DNA from: Bacteriovorax stolpii
GTDB lineage: Bacteria > Bdellovibrionota > Bacteriovoracia > Bacteriovoracales > Bacteriovoracaceae
NCBI GenBank assembly: GCA_945883845.1
Contig: CAMCYI010000008.1
Coordinates: 78,305-142,304, forward strand
DNA: 64,000 bases
Direction of reading: 5' to 3'
Shown here: piece by piece, positions 17,130-25,880 of the stretch
How positions within the stretch are numbered: the stretch's first letter is position 1
Layout: the number at the start of each line of letters is the position of its first letter
Position numbers and translations under genes: made by a program
Notes under the pieces: generated by a model
What the model was told of the DNA's origin: nothing
What the model saw: only the letters and a program-made list of their open reading frames with translations
Databases searched by the model: none

Positions 17130-17831
17130 ATGAAGGATATGCGAAAGCGATTCAGGAAAATTCTATCTGAGAAAGGTTTTACTCTCGTCGAAATGATGAT
17201 CGTTGTTGCTATCCTTGGCCTTCTCGCTGTCGTTGCACTTCCAAATTTCAAAAAATATCAATCTCGCTCAAAAACTTCTGAAGCCAAGCTTCAACTCGCT
17301 GCCATTTACACCGCTCAGCAATCTTTTTATGCTGACTACACGATGTATGCGACCTGTCTCAAATACATGGGGTACGATCCGTCCGGTGAAATCAATCAGC
17401 GGTATTACCTCACGGGTTTCCCGACGATCACTTCAGCCGTTTCACCAAGTGCTATGACGACTGCATTCACGATGGGAATCTCTACAGATGCTCAGGCCAG
17501 CGCTGCAAACGGTGGATGTGCAAATTCTGGCCCCGTGATTGACGCAAATTATTTTCTTCCAGGGAAAAGAGTCGGTAGTTCTCTGGCAACAGTTGCTTCT
17601 CTTACGGCCGGAGACCCTGCACTTAACAAAGCATCTTCTAACCTCTCGGATTCCACTGCTGCAAGAGATGGCCTGGGAATTCAAGACACAGCAAACACTC
17701 TCGTCTTTCGGGCCGTAGCGACCGGAGTCATTGATCAGGATTTTCAAGGAGGGGGGACGGGAGCGAACGAATCATCCATTTTTTCGATAAATCAGGATAA
17801 AAGAATTTTCAACCCCAGACTCGGCTACTAA
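17130..17831 (+). CDS. second type IV pilin, tandem paralog
   Basis: A 233-residue prepilin closely similar to the upstream pilin along its whole length: leader ending EKG|FTLVEMMIV, then identical or near-identical stretches such as [24 protein letters not shown] and [15 protein letters not shown]. It has a stronger-than-usual divergence in the middle (about 115-190). The start may be ATG 17130 or ATG 17139; neither has a well-spaced ribosome site, and no convincing promoter is visible, so it may be weakly or conditionally expressed. Its stop overlaps the stop of the opposing gene by four bases, with no terminator between. Confidence 0.9.
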   Translation: MKDMRKRFRKILSEKGFTLVEMMIVVAILGLLAVVALPNFKKYQSRSKTSEAKLQLAAIYTAQQSFYADYTMYATCLKYMGYDPSGEINQRYYLTGFPTITSAVSPSAMTTAFTMGISTDAQASAANGGCANSGPVIDANYFLPGKRVGSSLATVASLTAGDPALNKASSNLSDSTAARDGLGIQDTANTLVFRAVATGVIDQDFQGGGTGANESSIFSINQDKRIFNPRLGY

Positions 17832-18691
17832 GGTTGTGCATTTCTTTCAGCGTTCTGCCTGTAAATGTTCATTTTATTTTTTAGAAACAAGCTATATGGT
17901 TTGAAATCAGTTTGGGACTTGTACCGGCCTCCAATGCGAATGTACCTGGAGCCGTAGAGATCAATTTGGTTGCAATTCATTTTGCCACCGTTAAGACATT
18001 CTAGATCAATCTCGCTCTGTAAGGCGAAGATATCTCCCTTCAGTTTGTTTTGTAAGGACGGCTCTTGAGTGACTGATAGCCGTTCTTTAACCATGCTAAG
18101 TACGACTTCTTTATCAACGCCCGTGATAATTTTTAACTTATGCACTGTGGATGCAATCTGCGGTGGTGCTTTAGGATGGCCCACGATTTTTTCAAGGAGT
18201 CGAAGACCGTTAGCTGCATCACCGAGTTCGAAATAATAGTTAAAGCCTGCGTTATATAGCAATTCATAGCTGTCAGGATAATGTTTGAGACCTTTTTCAT
18301 AAATGATCGCAGCAGCTTTAACGTCGTCTTTGATGATGGATAGATACATGCCGCCGTACAAATAATTCTGATAAAAAAGTGGATCGAGGGCGGAAATGGT
18401 AAGAAAGCGCAGATACATCCAGTTTCCCAGATCCCTTTTTGCGTATCGTTCCAGATCTGACTCTAGTAATGTCTGAACCCAGAGTACATCAGAGATGAGC
18501 ATCTTATTTCCTGTGGAGAAGATGCGTACAAAATCATGGTTAAAGTTTACGATGGAATCCTGTTTAGCGATGTGAATGGTTTTTTTATCAAATGAACGAT
18601 GAAGTACGATCGCTAAAAAATAAAAGCACAATGCGATTGGCAGGAGTGCTAAATTTTTATTGCCATTTATTTTGGAAATCATAACACTCAT
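17828..18691 (-). CDS. single-span membrane TPR-like protein in pilus locus
   Basis: About 287 residues from the ATG at 18691 (an alternative ATG is at 18682; the frame is open further upstream but would run into the opposing ABC gene). An N-terminal membrane helix (LALLPIALCFYFLAIVLH) is followed by helical repeats resembling TPRs: YLYGGMYLSIIKDDVKAAAI, then IYEKGLKHYPDSYELLYNAG. It is the only minus-strand gene in the pilus locus. Its place before the ABC pair is where Myxococcus has pilG, a membrane protein needed for pili, but I cannot show homology. Function is therefore unassigned; a role in pilus assembly is inference from position. Confidence 0.7.
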   Translation of the reverse strand: MSVMISKINGNKNLALLPIALCFYFLAIVLHRSFDKKTIHIAKQDSIVNFNHDFVRIFSTGNKMLISDVLWVQTLLESDLERYAKRDLGNWMYLRFLTISALDPLFYQNYLYGGMYLSIIKDDVKAAAIIYEKGLKHYPDSYELLYNAGFNYYFELGDAANGLRLLEKIVGHPKAPPQIASTVHKLKIITGVDKEVVLSMVKERLSVTQEPSLQNKLKGDIFALQSEIDLECLNGGKMNCNQIDLYGSRYIRIGGRYKSQTDFKPYSLFLKNKMNIYRQNAERNAQP

Positions 18692-18694
18692 ATT

Positions 18695-19621
18695 ATGTTG
18701 AACTTCCATGGCATTACCAAGATCTTTAAGTCTGACCTTCTCTCTCAACCTTTTGTTGCACTCGATGACGTAAGTTTCGATATTCCCGGTGGTGCTATGG
18801 TTGGTTTTCTGGGCGCAAACGGGGCCGGTAAAACCACTTCCATCAAAATCATCATGGATTTCATCCGGCCTGATAAAGGACACGTAACTTTTTCAAAAGA
18901 CCTTGGTGAAGATAAAATAAAAGTTTTTCGAAACATAGGATTTTTACCTGAGAGACCATACTTTTATCAGAACCTCACAGGCATGGAATTTTTGTTTTTT
19001 ATGGGGGCATTGTCGGAATTGAGCAGGGCCCATATCCAGCAGGAAATTAAGTTTTGGGGTCCTCGATTTAAAATTGACCATGCCCTAAAGCGAGAATTGA
19101 AAACTTATTCAAAAGGTATGTTGCAGAGGATAGGTTTCCTGGCCACGATTCTCCACGGTCCTGAACTCATTATTCTGGACGAGCCGCTTTCGGGGCTTGA
19201 TCCAATTGGTAGGAAAGAATTAAAGGATGTGATCGTCGAAGTTCATCGCAAAGGTAAGACCGTATTCTTTAGTAGCCACATCGTACCCGACATTGAAGAG
19301 ATTTGCGACCGAGTCGTGTTCCTCAAAGAAGGAAAGCTTGTTTACAGCGGGCAAGTCGATACTCTTTTAAAGAGTAATGAAGAGCTCGAGTATATTGTAA
19401 AAGTGAAAAGTGAAAACTTGTTTCCTCTGTCCACTCAAATCGTAAAGCGTGAAAATTATCCGGGCAACCTGGTGATGCTCACAGTAAAAGAAAATTTACG
19501 CGTTCATCTCTTAGACGAACTTATAAAAACAAAAGTGGATATCGTTGGTTTGGAACAGGTAAGACCTTCGTTGGAAGAAATCTTTTACAAAACAAGAAGT
19601 GCTCATGCTCAACCTCAGTAA
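18695..19621 (+). CDS. ABC transporter ATPase, PilH-like
   Basis: A 308-residue ABC ATPase of the ABC-2 (CcmA/NatA) type. Walker A GANGAGKTT is at about residues 41-49, the signature YSKGMLQRIG near 136-145, Walker B LIILDEPLSGLDP near 155-167, and the H-loop in FFSSHI. A C-terminal extension of about 80 residues ends in SLEEIFYKTR, typical of this subfamily. Position between pilin and prepilin peptidase genes matches PilH of the Myxococcus PilGHI set, needed for pilus assembly or export. Its start is only three bases from the opposing gene's start, and no good ribosome site is visible. The permease gene overlaps its end. Confidence 0.88.
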   Translation: MLNFHGITKIFKSDLLSQPFVALDDVSFDIPGGAMVGFLGANGAGKTTSIKIIMDFIRPDKGHVTFSKDLGEDKIKVFRNIGFLPERPYFYQNLTGMEFLFFMGALSELSRAHIQQEIKFWGPRFKIDHALKRELKTYSKGMLQRIGFLATILHGPELIILDEPLSGLDPIGRKELKDVIVEVHRKGKTVFFSSHIVPDIEEICDRVVFLKEGKLVYSGQVDTLLKSNEELEYIVKVKSENLFPLSTQIVKRENYPGNLVMLTVKENLRVHLLDELIKTKVDIVGLEQVRPSLEEIFYKTRSAHAQPQ

Positions 19622-20381
19622 AGTCATCACAATTGCTCGATATACATTTAAAGAGATCCTTAAAAGTCGTATTCTTTACAGCACAATTATTTGTGGTCTG
19701 TCCTTGATAGTCATTACATTCGTCGCAACTGAATTCACTTACGGGGTACCTGAAAAGATAGCTCTCGACTTCGGTTTGGGAATGCTTTCAATTTCTTCCT
19801 TGGGAATTTCTCTCTTCATGGGAGCAACTTTACTCTCGAAAGAAATTGAGTCGAGAACTGTTTATATGGTTATTTCCCGACCGGTGCCCCGATGGGCCTT
19901 TATCGTCGGAAAACTCATGGGACTCATGGGTGTTTTGATCGTCAATGTTGGAATTCTATCTTTGATGACGCTTACGTGCGTATCACTGCTGGGCGGTAAT
20001 ATATCTTCTATCATTTTATTGGCGATCTTATTTAATATTCTCGAATGCTTGCTCCTGCTCCTCGTTGTGGTGTTTTTTTCTTTGTTCTCCAACCCCATCC
20101 TTTCTTCTATCATCACGACTCTGATCCTGGTTCTTGGTCACGCTGTCAGAGAGACACAACTCACACACTTCGTTCAAAGCAGGCCTCTCCTCAAAACCAT
20201 CCTGAGTTTTTATCATCTCGTTCTTCCTGCGTTTTATAAACTCAACTTAAAGGAGTTTGTTACCTACAAGCAGCACATTGAATATGATTATCTTGTGCTG
20301 GCCGCAACGTACGGTGGACTCTACTCATTATTTCTTCTTCTTATGATCATCTTTCTCTTCAATCGCAGAAACATCGATTAA
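19605..20381 (+). CDS. ABC-2 type permease, PilI-like
   Basis: A 258-residue integral membrane protein with about six helices: 24-43, 58-80, 107-135, 140-165, 170-185 and 232-252. The motif EIESRTVYMVISRPVPRWAF is typical of ABC-2 permeases. The start chosen is the ATG at 19605, with AAGAAG eight bases before it; a GTG at 19599 is also possible. It overlaps the ATPase gene by 17 bases and its stop overlaps pilD's start (TAATG). By position it corresponds to PilI of Myxococcus. The cargo is not known. Confidence 0.85.
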   Translation: MLNLSKVITIARYTFKEILKSRILYSTIICGLSLIVITFVATEFTYGVPEKIALDFGLGMLSISSLGISLFMGATLLSKEIESRTVYMVISRPVPRWAFIVGKLMGLMGVLIVNVGILSLMTLTCVSLLGGNISSIILLAILFNILECLLLLLVVVFFSLFSNPILSSIITTLILVLGHAVRETQLTHFVQSRPLLKTILSFYHLVLPAFYKLNLKEFVTYKQHIEYDYLVLAATYGGLYSLFLLLMIIFLFNRRNID

Positions 20382-21151
20382 TGATCATACTATTTCAAAT
20401 CTATTCCTTCATCTTCGGTTGTCTCATAGGTAGTTTCTTAAACGTCGTGATTTATCGGCTGCCGTTGAAAAAAAATCTTGTCAGTGCCCGTTCGGTTTGC
20501 ACAAACTGTAAAAATCAGTTGATGTGGTACCACAATGTTCCTCTCGTGAGTTTCCTTTTCTTAAAAGGAAAATGCGGTTTTTGCGGCAATAGAATTTCCT
20601 GGAGATATCCACTCATTGAACTTGTGACAGGTCTCATTTCGATTTGGTTATTCCCAGACAATACTGAAATCACGTCGTTGGGTTTATACGTATTTTATTT
20701 TACGATAGCCTGCATTTTTATCTGCCACTTGTTCATTGATCTCGACCACCAATTGCTCATGGATAGTTTGAATTTGTACCTTTTGGGTCTGGTCCTTCCG
20801 TTTTCCGTATTAACTTTTGCCTGGCCTCACTGGGTGATTGGTGGGGGCATCGGATTCGGATTTCCACTCTTAGTGACATGGCTATTTTATAAAATCAGGG
20901 GTCAAGTGGGCCTTGGTGGTGGGGATATCAAGCTCTACGGCATTCTGGGAATATTTCTTGGGCCGACTGGGATTGTGTTCAATATTTTTCTGAGTTGTTT
21001 CCTCGGAGCGATTTTGGGTCTCACTTTCATCGCTTTAAAAAAAATGTCCCGGGAAAAACCCATGGCATTTGGGCCGGCCATTCTTGCAGTGGCCAGTCTT
21101 CAGATATTTTTCCCCGAATTTTCTGCTCGTCTTCAGGCATTTTTCTTCTGA
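20381..21151 (+). CDS. pilD: type IV prepilin peptidase / N-methyltransferase
   Basis: A 256-residue aspartic membrane protease that cuts and methylates prepilins. The N-terminal GCLIGSFLNVVIYRLP is followed by the zinc-type Cys pairs CTNC (about 43-46) and CGFC (about 67-70). The two catalytic Asp lie in FIDLDHQLLMD (about 121-131) and GLGGGDIKLYG (about 177-187). About seven or eight helices are visible. It is the expected processing enzyme for the two pilins at 16341 and 17130. Its start overlaps the permease stop by one base. Confidence 0.95.
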   Translation: MIILFQIYSFIFGCLIGSFLNVVIYRLPLKKNLVSARSVCTNCKNQLMWYHNVPLVSFLFLKGKCGFCGNRISWRYPLIELVTGLISIWLFPDNTEITSLGLYVFYFTIACIFICHLFIDLDHQLLMDSLNLYLLGLVLPFSVLTFAWPHWVIGGGIGFGFPLLVTWLFYKIRGQVGLGGGDIKLYGILGIFLGPTGIVFNIFLSCFLGAILGLTFIALKKMSREKPMAFGPAILAVASLQIFFPEFSARLQAFFF

Positions 21152-21171
21152 TGGCATCTCGCACTATATCC

Positions 21172-21201
21172 TTGATATCCCGATTTTACTCTGTCTATAA
21201 T
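21172..21201 (+). promoter_or_regulatory. sigma-70 promoter for pilMNOPQ
   Basis: TTGATA (21172-21177, five of six) and TATAAT (21196-21201, perfect) with an 18-bp spacer, in the 87-base gap after pilD. Transcription would start near 21208, about 30 bases before the pilM start. Confidence 0.75.
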
Positions 21202-21238
21202 TAATTAAGTTTATTTATCTACAAAGACAGGGACGACT

Positions 21239-22315
21239 TTGGCAGGCTCATTAAAAGACCAGTTAGACAATTTGATGATGAAGATCAATCCGGGCACTAC
21301 GTTCGGAATTGATATCGGTTCGCATAGTATTAAAGTCTGCGAGCTTTCTGGTTCACCTGGAAAATTTAAAATTGAGAAGTTTGGAATGTTTGTCCTATCG
21401 GAAGCCACGCTAATCGAAGACGACATTCAAAAACCACAAGAAATCGTTGATGGAATTCTTGAAGCTATAAAAATTTCCGGCATTAAATCCAGAATGGTGA
21501 GTCTCGGACTCTTCGGGCCGAATACAATGACAAAGCGTCTGAGTATTCCTGAAGGAACGAAAGAAGAAATTGAAGATCATGTTTTATGGGAATCAGAACA
21601 ATACATCACATTCGGTGCAGATGAGTCTCAGATCGACTTTGATATCCTTGGTGAAAACGAAGGTGGAGGAAGTGATGCGATCGTAGTCGCGGCCAAGAAC
21701 GAACTGATTGAGAAATTCACAGAAGTCATCAAAGAAGCAAAGTTAAATGTAAAAGTTGTTGATCTCAACGTTCTGGCACTCTCTAATGTCTTTGAAGAAG
21801 CTATGAAAAATGACATCGAAGAATATTCTCAGGGCACTCTCATTCTGGATTTTGGCGCTCAAAGTACAAAAATCGTCATCTACAAGCGCGGCGGACCTAT
21901 TTTTACAAAAGAAATTCCAGTTGGCGGCGGTCTCATTACAGAAGAAATTCAGCGACAGATGGGTGTGAGCTACGAAGAAGCTGAGGATCTTAAAACATCC
22001 AAAGAACTTCCTCAGGAAATCCTCAACATCATCAATGCCCAGCTAGATGTGCAAATGAACGAAGTGAAAAAAAATATCAACTTCTACATCACTCAGGGAA
22101 GTGCAGAAAAGGTGAATTACTGTTTCATCACAGGAGGATCTTCTCTCCTTCCGGGGCTGATTGAGCGACTTGCCGACATTACAAAAATTGAAGTACAGCG
22201 CCTTGATGTATTTTCCCGGATTAAAGTTAACGAAAGAAAGATGGGAGATAATATTGATCAGCTCGCGGCAATCTCGCCGATTGTTATTGGTCTTGCCATG
22301 AGGAAGATGCAATAA
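21239..22315 (+). CDS. pilM: type IV pilus actin-like inner-membrane complex protein
   Basis: A 358-residue PilM, an actin/FtsA-fold ATPase that binds the cytoplasmic tail of PilN. The N-terminal phosphate loop region is TFGIDIGSHSIKVCEL (about 22-37). A second nucleotide-contact segment is LILDFGAQSTKIVIY (about 201-215), and the adenosine motif is CFITGGSSLLPGL (about 297-309). The start is a TTG; AGGGA at 21229-21233 is spaced five bases, and no ATG before the conserved core fits as well (MMK would remove a few residues only). The next gene, pilN, begins directly after the stop. Confidence 0.94.
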   Translation: MAGSLKDQLDNLMMKINPGTTFGIDIGSHSIKVCELSGSPGKFKIEKFGMFVLSEATLIEDDIQKPQEIVDGILEAIKISGIKSRMVSLGLFGPNTMTKRLSIPEGTKEEIEDHVLWESEQYITFGADESQIDFDILGENEGGGSDAIVVAAKNELIEKFTEVIKEAKLNVKVVDLNVLALSNVFEEAMKNDIEEYSQGTLILDFGAQSTKIVIYKRGGPIFTKEIPVGGGLITEEIQRQMGVSYEEAEDLKTSKELPQEILNIINAQLDVQMNEVKKNINFYITQGSAEKVNYCFITGGSSLLPGLIERLADITKIEVQRLDVFSRIKVNERKMGDNIDQLAAISPIVIGLAMRKMQ

Positions 22316-22909
22316 ATGATTAAGATTAACCTCCAGCCAACGGTCAAGTCTCTCGATGTATCCAACGTTGGTGGTCTCGATTTTACGGTCATCAAATACA
22401 AGGCCCTTATCCTTGTTATCATATTGCTCTACGTACCCGACATGGTTCTGTACCCGAGTTTTGAAAAAGAAATTGAAGAAATAAACCAACAAATCGCTGC
22501 GAAGAACTCCGAGCTCCGTAAGGTGAATGGAAAGTTATCCAAAGGGCAGGATGTTGAGAAGCAAATTAAAGAATTGAAGCTTCAGGAAGAGAATCTCAAG
22601 AAGAAGCTCGTTGCCGTGAAACAGGCAATTAATGAGAAAAGAAATCCATCAGCACTTCTTTTGTATCTGGCAAAAAATACGCCGGATAATCTCTGGATCA
22701 AAGAACTGGCCCTCGATGGCGATAGGATGCAGGTTAAGGGAGAGGCCCTTGATTATGTCAGTATCGGCAATTTTGTGAACAATCTACGTTCTTCCGTTTT
22801 CATTAAAGAGGCCAACATCGTCGGGACCAGCAGTGCTCTTCGTGAACCTGATAAAAAACGCATTGAATCTTTCGAGGTCAAGTTCCAGATCGGGAGGTTT
22901 GACCAGTGA
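22316..22909 (+). CDS. pilN: type IV pilus alignment protein
   Basis: A 197-residue PilN. A short cytoplasmic N-terminus begins MIKINLQP, close to the conserved INLLP motif that docks on PilM. One membrane helix (about 27-45, YKALILVIILLYVPDMVLY) is followed by a periplasmic coiled coil (about 48-105) and a ferredoxin-like domain with a Leu-Trp-Ile motif (NLWIKELAL). It pairs with PilO. The ATG follows the pilM stop with no gap and pilO starts four bases inside it. Confidence 0.92.
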   Translation: MIKINLQPTVKSLDVSNVGGLDFTVIKYKALILVIILLYVPDMVLYPSFEKEIEEINQQIAAKNSELRKVNGKLSKGQDVEKQIKELKLQEENLKKKLVAVKQAINEKRNPSALLLYLAKNTPDNLWIKELALDGDRMQVKGEALDYVSIGNFVNNLRSSVFIKEANIVGTSSALREPDKKRIESFEVKFQIGRFDQ

Positions 22910-23544
22910 AAGAGTTAGCTAATAAATTACTGGCAAATATTCACATCGCTATCCTTTTTTATGGGATGTTCGGTGTTTACGAGAAATGGGATGAGCATTC
23001 GATCGCCAAAACCGATCTTGAAACACAAATTCCTAACATCGAAGAAAGAATTCAGAAATCAAAAGCTAAGCTGAAAGAGATCGTGGAATTCACGAAGAAA
23101 GCCGAAGAATCCCGCGCGCGCGTGGAAGAAGTGGCAAAAAGCATTGAAGCAGCTCAGAGACAGTTACCTGCAGAAACAAATGACACTCAAATCCTGACGT
23201 TCTTCCAGAAGGAAATGAGTCTCCTGAATATCAAAGATCCAAACCTCGTACCTTCCGGCGAGGAAACTTCCAATTACTATATTTCGAAGAATTATGTTCT
23301 CAAGGCGAAGGGTACCTTCCTTCAATTCCTGATTTTCATGGAGCGAATTGGAAACTCGGCGAGAATTTATAACGTCAAAAATCTTACTCTCAGCAACGCT
23401 TCTGTCGGACAGAGAGGTCGATTTCAGGTGATTTCAGTTGAGGCCACAATTCAGGCATACCGTTTCAATCCGAATTTTAAAGTTGAACGTGAACCAGAAG
23501 CGCCAGGTGCTCCCGGAGCTCCAGCTAAACCAGGTGACACATGA
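22906..23544 (+). CDS. pilO: type IV pilus alignment protein
   Basis: A 212-residue PilO starting with GTG. A short membrane segment (about 9-23) is followed by a long coiled coil (about 36-85) and a periplasmic ferredoxin-like domain. The C-terminus carries a Pro/Ala/Gly-rich tail (APGAPGAPAKPG) not seen in most PilO proteins. PilO forms heterodimers with PilN and recruits PilP. It overlaps both neighbours by four bases. Confidence 0.9.
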   Translation: MKELANKLLANIHIAILFYGMFGVYEKWDEHSIAKTDLETQIPNIEERIQKSKAKLKEIVEFTKKAEESRARVEEVAKSIEAAQRQLPAETNDTQILTFFQKEMSLLNIKDPNLVPSGEETSNYYISKNYVLKAKGTFLQFLIFMERIGNSARIYNVKNLTLSNASVGQRGRFQVISVEATIQAYRFNPNFKVEREPEAPGAPGAPAKPGDT

Positions 23545-24014
23545 TCAAGCTCATCTTTCCAATATGTTTACTCATATCTGTCGGGGCACTTGCTGCCCCT
23601 GTGGATGTTGAGGGTCTGTTCAGAGATAAAACGACAATTCAAAACCCGCTCGAACTTCGTGATCCATTCAAGGCCCCACTTTCAAAAGGTCAGGAAGCTA
23701 AGAACGAATCCTCTGGAGATACTTCATATACTTCTAACAATGGTGTTTACAGCAATCTCAAGGATGCCGATCTCTCTACTCTGAGTTTTCAGAAGATGAA
23801 AGTCGTGGGAGTGTTAATTGGTAAAGAACGCAGGGTGATGGTACAATTTGAAGGATCAAAAGACGTAACGATCCTCAAAGAAGGTCTGAAAATCGGCGGT
23901 GACGGAGCTGAATTGAAGGCCATTCTTCCAGGTGGAATTATCCTGGTGGAGAAGATCATTAACGTTTACGGACAGGAAGAATTCCTGGAAACCGTTATAC
24001 CTCTCTCAAGGTAA
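23541..24014 (+). CDS. pilP: type IV pilus PilP-like protein without lipobox
   Basis: A 157-residue PilP, which links the PilN/O complex to the PilQ secretin. The N-terminal LELRDPFKAP motif (about residues 34-43) and the HR-domain strands MKVVGVLIGKERRVMVQFE and ITVLKEG-like segment fit the family. Usual PilP proteins are lipoproteins; this one has a signal peptide (LIFPICLLISVGALAAP) with no Cys after it, so it is likely soluble periplasmic or anchored by its signal. It lies 10 bases before pilQ. Confidence 0.9.
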   Translation: MIKLIFPICLLISVGALAAPVDVEGLFRDKTTIQNPLELRDPFKAPLSKGQEAKNESSGDTSYTSNNGVYSNLKDADLSTLSFQKMKVVGVLIGKERRVMVQFEGSKDVTILKEGLKIGGDGAELKAILPGGIILVEKIINVYGQEEFLETVIPLSR

Positions 24015-24023
24015 GGAACACTG

Positions 24024-25865
24024 ATGAAAAAAAGAATTTTTCTCATGCTCGCTTTCCTCGTACAAGCATCAACATTGCTTGCGCAGGAAATTAAAAGTGT
24101 GAACTTCATTCAGGAAGGCGAAGTCAGTAAACTAGTCATTGAAGCTGACAAGGCTTTCATAGCTGAACGTTTTCACGTTACTGAAGATAAACAAATTATT
24201 CTCGATCTTAAAAACGTAAGAATCTCTCCGAAGCTCCTTCGTGGAATTGATACCTCGGAATTTCCTGGTTCGACAGTGTTCATTTCCGGATATAAAAAGC
24301 CAGGTACAGAAACTGATATTCGATTTGCCATTCAACTTCGCGACAATGTCCGGTCCATTCTCGAGAACAATGAAAACAGAGCTGTTCTCAGCATTGAAAA
24401 TCGCTTTGGTGTATTTTCCGCCAATAAAATCCGCTCTGTTGAAGGCGGCCAGGTTCAGGGTGCTGTTGTATCTTCTGATCCTGTAGGTTTGAACGTTCCA
24501 AAATCAACCAGCATTGATGACATTCTTCAGAACCTGACACTTTCCGGCCCTAAGAAATATATCGGCAAGAGAATATCAATCAACGTGAAGGACATTCCAA
24601 TTACGTCCGTTCTGAATATGATTGCTGATACTTCTGGTTTTAACATCATCATTGATCAGGATGTTTCAAAAGCTCCGCCGCTGACCCTTACCCTGACGAA
24701 CATTCCCTGGGATCAAGCCCTCGATACGATCATGAGCCTTGGTAAGCTTTCTGCCGTAAAAAGTGCCAACATCCTTGTGATCAAAACTACCTCTCAATTG
24801 AATAAAGAACTCAAAGAAGAACTTGAAGCTTCCAAACTCAAAGAAGAAGCAGAGCCCATGGTGACCCGTGTGTTCCTCATCAACTATGCCATTCTGGGAG
24901 ACATTGAAAGGATCATTAAAGACTACCTGACTCCTATTCCAACGGCACCTACAGCCGGTGCTGCTCCGAGAGCTTCTATTCAGCTCGACGAGAGAACTAA
25001 TAGTATCATTGTAAAAGATACGACTGAGTCCATTGAGCGAATAAAGAAAATTATTGAAACTCTTGATACTCAGACTCCGCAGATCATGATTGAAGCTAAG
25101 ATTGTCGAGGCCAGTGAGTCGTACTCGAAACGTCTCGGTCTCTCACGTGGTATCACATTCGGTTACGATCCGATTGTGAATACAACCGGACAGGTTCCAA
25201 CAGGTCCCGGCTTCTCATTCAGTACTGCTCCCAATGCTCAGTCTCCCGGGTTCATTGGTATGACGATTGGTGTGTATAAAAGAATTCTCAACCTCGATTT
25301 CAATCTCCAGTTGATGGAATCAGAGTCGAAAGGTCGCGTAATTTCCACTCCACGTGTTGTGACTCAGAACAAGAAAACAGCAACTCTGAGTTCAACTGAA
25401 ACAACCAGTTTCCGTGTTCAGCAGCTTGCAACAGGTACGGCACCTGCAGTAGCAACGTTCCAGAACGTGAGTGCGACAGTTTCTTTAAACGTTGTTCCGC
25501 AAGTGACCAATGATGGTTCAATTAACCTTCAGATCTCAATTAACAAAAGTAGTTTCGGAACCAGACCGACCGCGGATGCTCCGCCAAACACAACCACTCG
25601 AAACGTGAATACGAACGTACTTGTTGAGAACGGTTCAACCATCGTCATCGGCGGACTTTACTCCACTGATAATCAAGAAACACGTTCAGGTATTCCGGTC
25701 TTGAAAGATCTCCCATTGATCGGTTGGCTCTTCAGTAGTCCATACGCTCCGACATCTAACAAGAACGAATTGATTATCTTCCTCACTCCCCGCATTCTTA
25801 ATCAGGATGAAGCTGGGTTTACTGAGAGACAAGCAAGTAAAGAAAACGGCGCCGGCAGTATTTGA
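24024..25865 (+). CDS. pilQ: type IV pilus outer-membrane secretin
   Basis: A 613-residue secretin. Order: signal peptide (1-20), one AMIN domain (about 25-125), a short linker, N0/STN domain (about 170-255, SINVKDIPITSVLNMIADTSG), N1 secretin_N domain (about 280-355, RVFLINYAILGDIERIIKDYL) and the gate-forming C domain (about 365-600). The C domain has the diagnostic VENGSTIVIGGLYS and SGIPVLKDLPLIGWLFSS. Many PilQ proteins carry two AMIN domains; one is visible here. It forms the pore for the pilus. A separate AMIN-like protein is encoded at 44738. Confidence 0.95.
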   Translation: MKKRIFLMLAFLVQASTLLAQEIKSVNFIQEGEVSKLVIEADKAFIAERFHVTEDKQIILDLKNVRISPKLLRGIDTSEFPGSTVFISGYKKPGTETDIRFAIQLRDNVRSILENNENRAVLSIENRFGVFSANKIRSVEGGQVQGAVVSSDPVGLNVPKSTSIDDILQNLTLSGPKKYIGKRISINVKDIPITSVLNMIADTSGFNIIIDQDVSKAPPLTLTLTNIPWDQALDTIMSLGKLSAVKSANILVIKTTSQLNKELKEELEASKLKEEAEPMVTRVFLINYAILGDIERIIKDYLTPIPTAPTAGAAPRASIQLDERTNSIIVKDTTESIERIKKIIETLDTQTPQIMIEAKIVEASESYSKRLGLSRGITFGYDPIVNTTGQVPTGPGFSFSTAPNAQSPGFIGMTIGVYKRILNLDFNLQLMESESKGRVISTPRVVTQNKKTATLSSTETTSFRVQQLATGTAPAVATFQNVSATVSLNVVPQVTNDGSINLQISINKSSFGTRPTADAPPNTTTRNVNTNVLVENGSTIVIGGLYSTDNQETRSGIPVLKDLPLIGWLFSSPYAPTSNKNELIIFLTPRILNQDEAGFTERQASKENGAGSI

Positions 25866-25880
25866 TAAGGGTTATCGATC

